From the NCBI GenBank assembly GCA_944323485.1, contig CALUSR010000002.1:132048-196047 (forward strand): a stretch of DNA of 64,000 nucleotides. Reading direction: 5' to 3'. The notes under the pieces are model-generated. The model saw only the letters and a list, made by a program, of their open reading frames with translations, did not search any database and was not told the origin of the DNA. This document shows positions 63,786-64,000 of this stretch, piece after piece. The position numbers and the translations under genes are program-made. Position 1 is the first letter of the stretch. Each line of letters opens with the position of its first letter. This DNA comes from Candidatus Gastranaerophilales bacterium. GTDB taxonomy: Bacteria; Cyanobacteriota; Vampirovibrionia; Gastranaerophilales; CAJFVJ01.

Positions 63786-64000
63786 AGAATTTGAACAAGT
63801 TTTTGAAAACTACAAACAGGATATCAGACAAAATCTCAAAAGATATTTGTCCGTAAGGAAACCTGAAAACCTCTGGAAATCAATGTATTACACGGTTTCA
63901 GCAAAAAGCAAGCTCCTCCGCCCGGTTATGGCGCTTGAGTGTTGCAGACTTTGTTCAGGATCTTATGAACCTGCCATGCCATCCGCCTGTGCAATAGAAA
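63778..64000 (+). CDS. Polyprenyl synthetase (farnesyl/geranylgeranyl diphosphate synthase family), 5' part only
   Basis: The frame from ATG 63778 runs off the window end. The visible 74 residues (MNKEFEQVFENYKQDIRQNL, then SAKSKLLRPVMALECCRLC) contain the K-xx-RP motif that binds isopentenyl diphosphate, but the first Asp-rich motif is beyond the edge. It overlaps rsgA by 8 bases, and a GGAAG lies 9 bases upstream. It should make the C15-C20 isoprenoid precursors. An in-frame ATG at 63769 is less well placed. Confidence 0.85.
   Translation, partial: MNKEFEQVFENYKQDIRQNLKRYLSVRKPENLWKSMYYTVSAKSKLLRPVMALECCRLCSGSYEPAMPSACAIE

Overview
This window is AT-rich chromosomal DNA from a Gram-negative bacterium. 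I infer a non-photosynthetic relative of cyanobacteria (Melainabacteria/Vampirovibrionia, probably Gastranaerophilales-like). The basis is a cyanobacterial-style Lpt set with one LptF/G permease, many TPR and PBS-lyase-like HEAT proteins, a FliA/WhiG-type sigma factor, and several unrecognised proteins with an N-terminal LSFK/VSFG/IKFTG motif that I associate with that group. There is no photosynthesis gene, and I saw no rRNA, tRNA, CRISPR array or insertion sequence. The assignment rests on recognition, not on a database search.

Layout. 1-3300: surface polysaccharide genes (GT2 glycosyltransferase cut by the window start, WecG/TagA transferase, Wza-like export protein; then a WbaP-like sugar transferase on the other strand). 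3300-9350: engB and small neighbours, a TPR-GAF-HD-GYP signalling protein, pgk, a DUF1292 protein and ruvX. 9334-17700: a four-gene operon with an orphan ClpX zinc finger, HEAT and TPR proteins, a histidine kinase, an MBL-fold hydrolase and a divergent HD-GYP protein. 17740-29200: alaS, an FAD oxidoreductase, hup, two tandem paralogous small genes, aspS, radA, ahcY. 29300-34800: an operon of a sigma factor and two unknown proteins, a separately promoted LE-repeat protein, then TPR and PilZ proteins. 34868-38784: tyrA, aroF, yraN and a large membrane protein. 39165-45096: peptide-type ABC importer genes without ATPases, with mgtC and a TPR protein. 45257-52757: small genes, acetyltransferases, DUF2085, UPF0173, leuS, hisF. 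51242-57272: a cluster of motif-bearing unknown proteins around a duplicated 185-bp element. 57410-60799: lptC-lptA-lptB-lptFG. 60800-64000: an orphan structured transcript with a 47-codon ORF, a PPOX protein, an NfnA/SudB-like protein, rsgA and the start of a polyprenyl synthase gene.

How the parts work together. Polysaccharide priming, extension and export genes plus the Lpt operon describe a built outer surface. Two HD-GYP proteins and a PilZ protein point to cyclic-di-GMP signalling, although no GGDEF protein lies here. Genes are tightly packed: start and stop codons often overlap (ATGA, TAATG), convergent genes overlap by a few bases, and near-perfect hairpin terminators separate units.

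The most unusual content is non-coding. Two almost identical 185-bp elements (55331-55515 and 55788-55972) each look like a complete small-RNA gene: extended -10 promoter, a C-rich tract without any G, and a rho-independent terminator. The tract has exact matches to unusual Shine-Dalgarno regions of nearby small-protein genes and a 13-nt complement to a G-rich segment after the 47-codon ORF at 60967. A possible third C-rich short transcript lies at 23460-23540. I propose this as a candidate C-rich sRNA network; all target pairings are inference.
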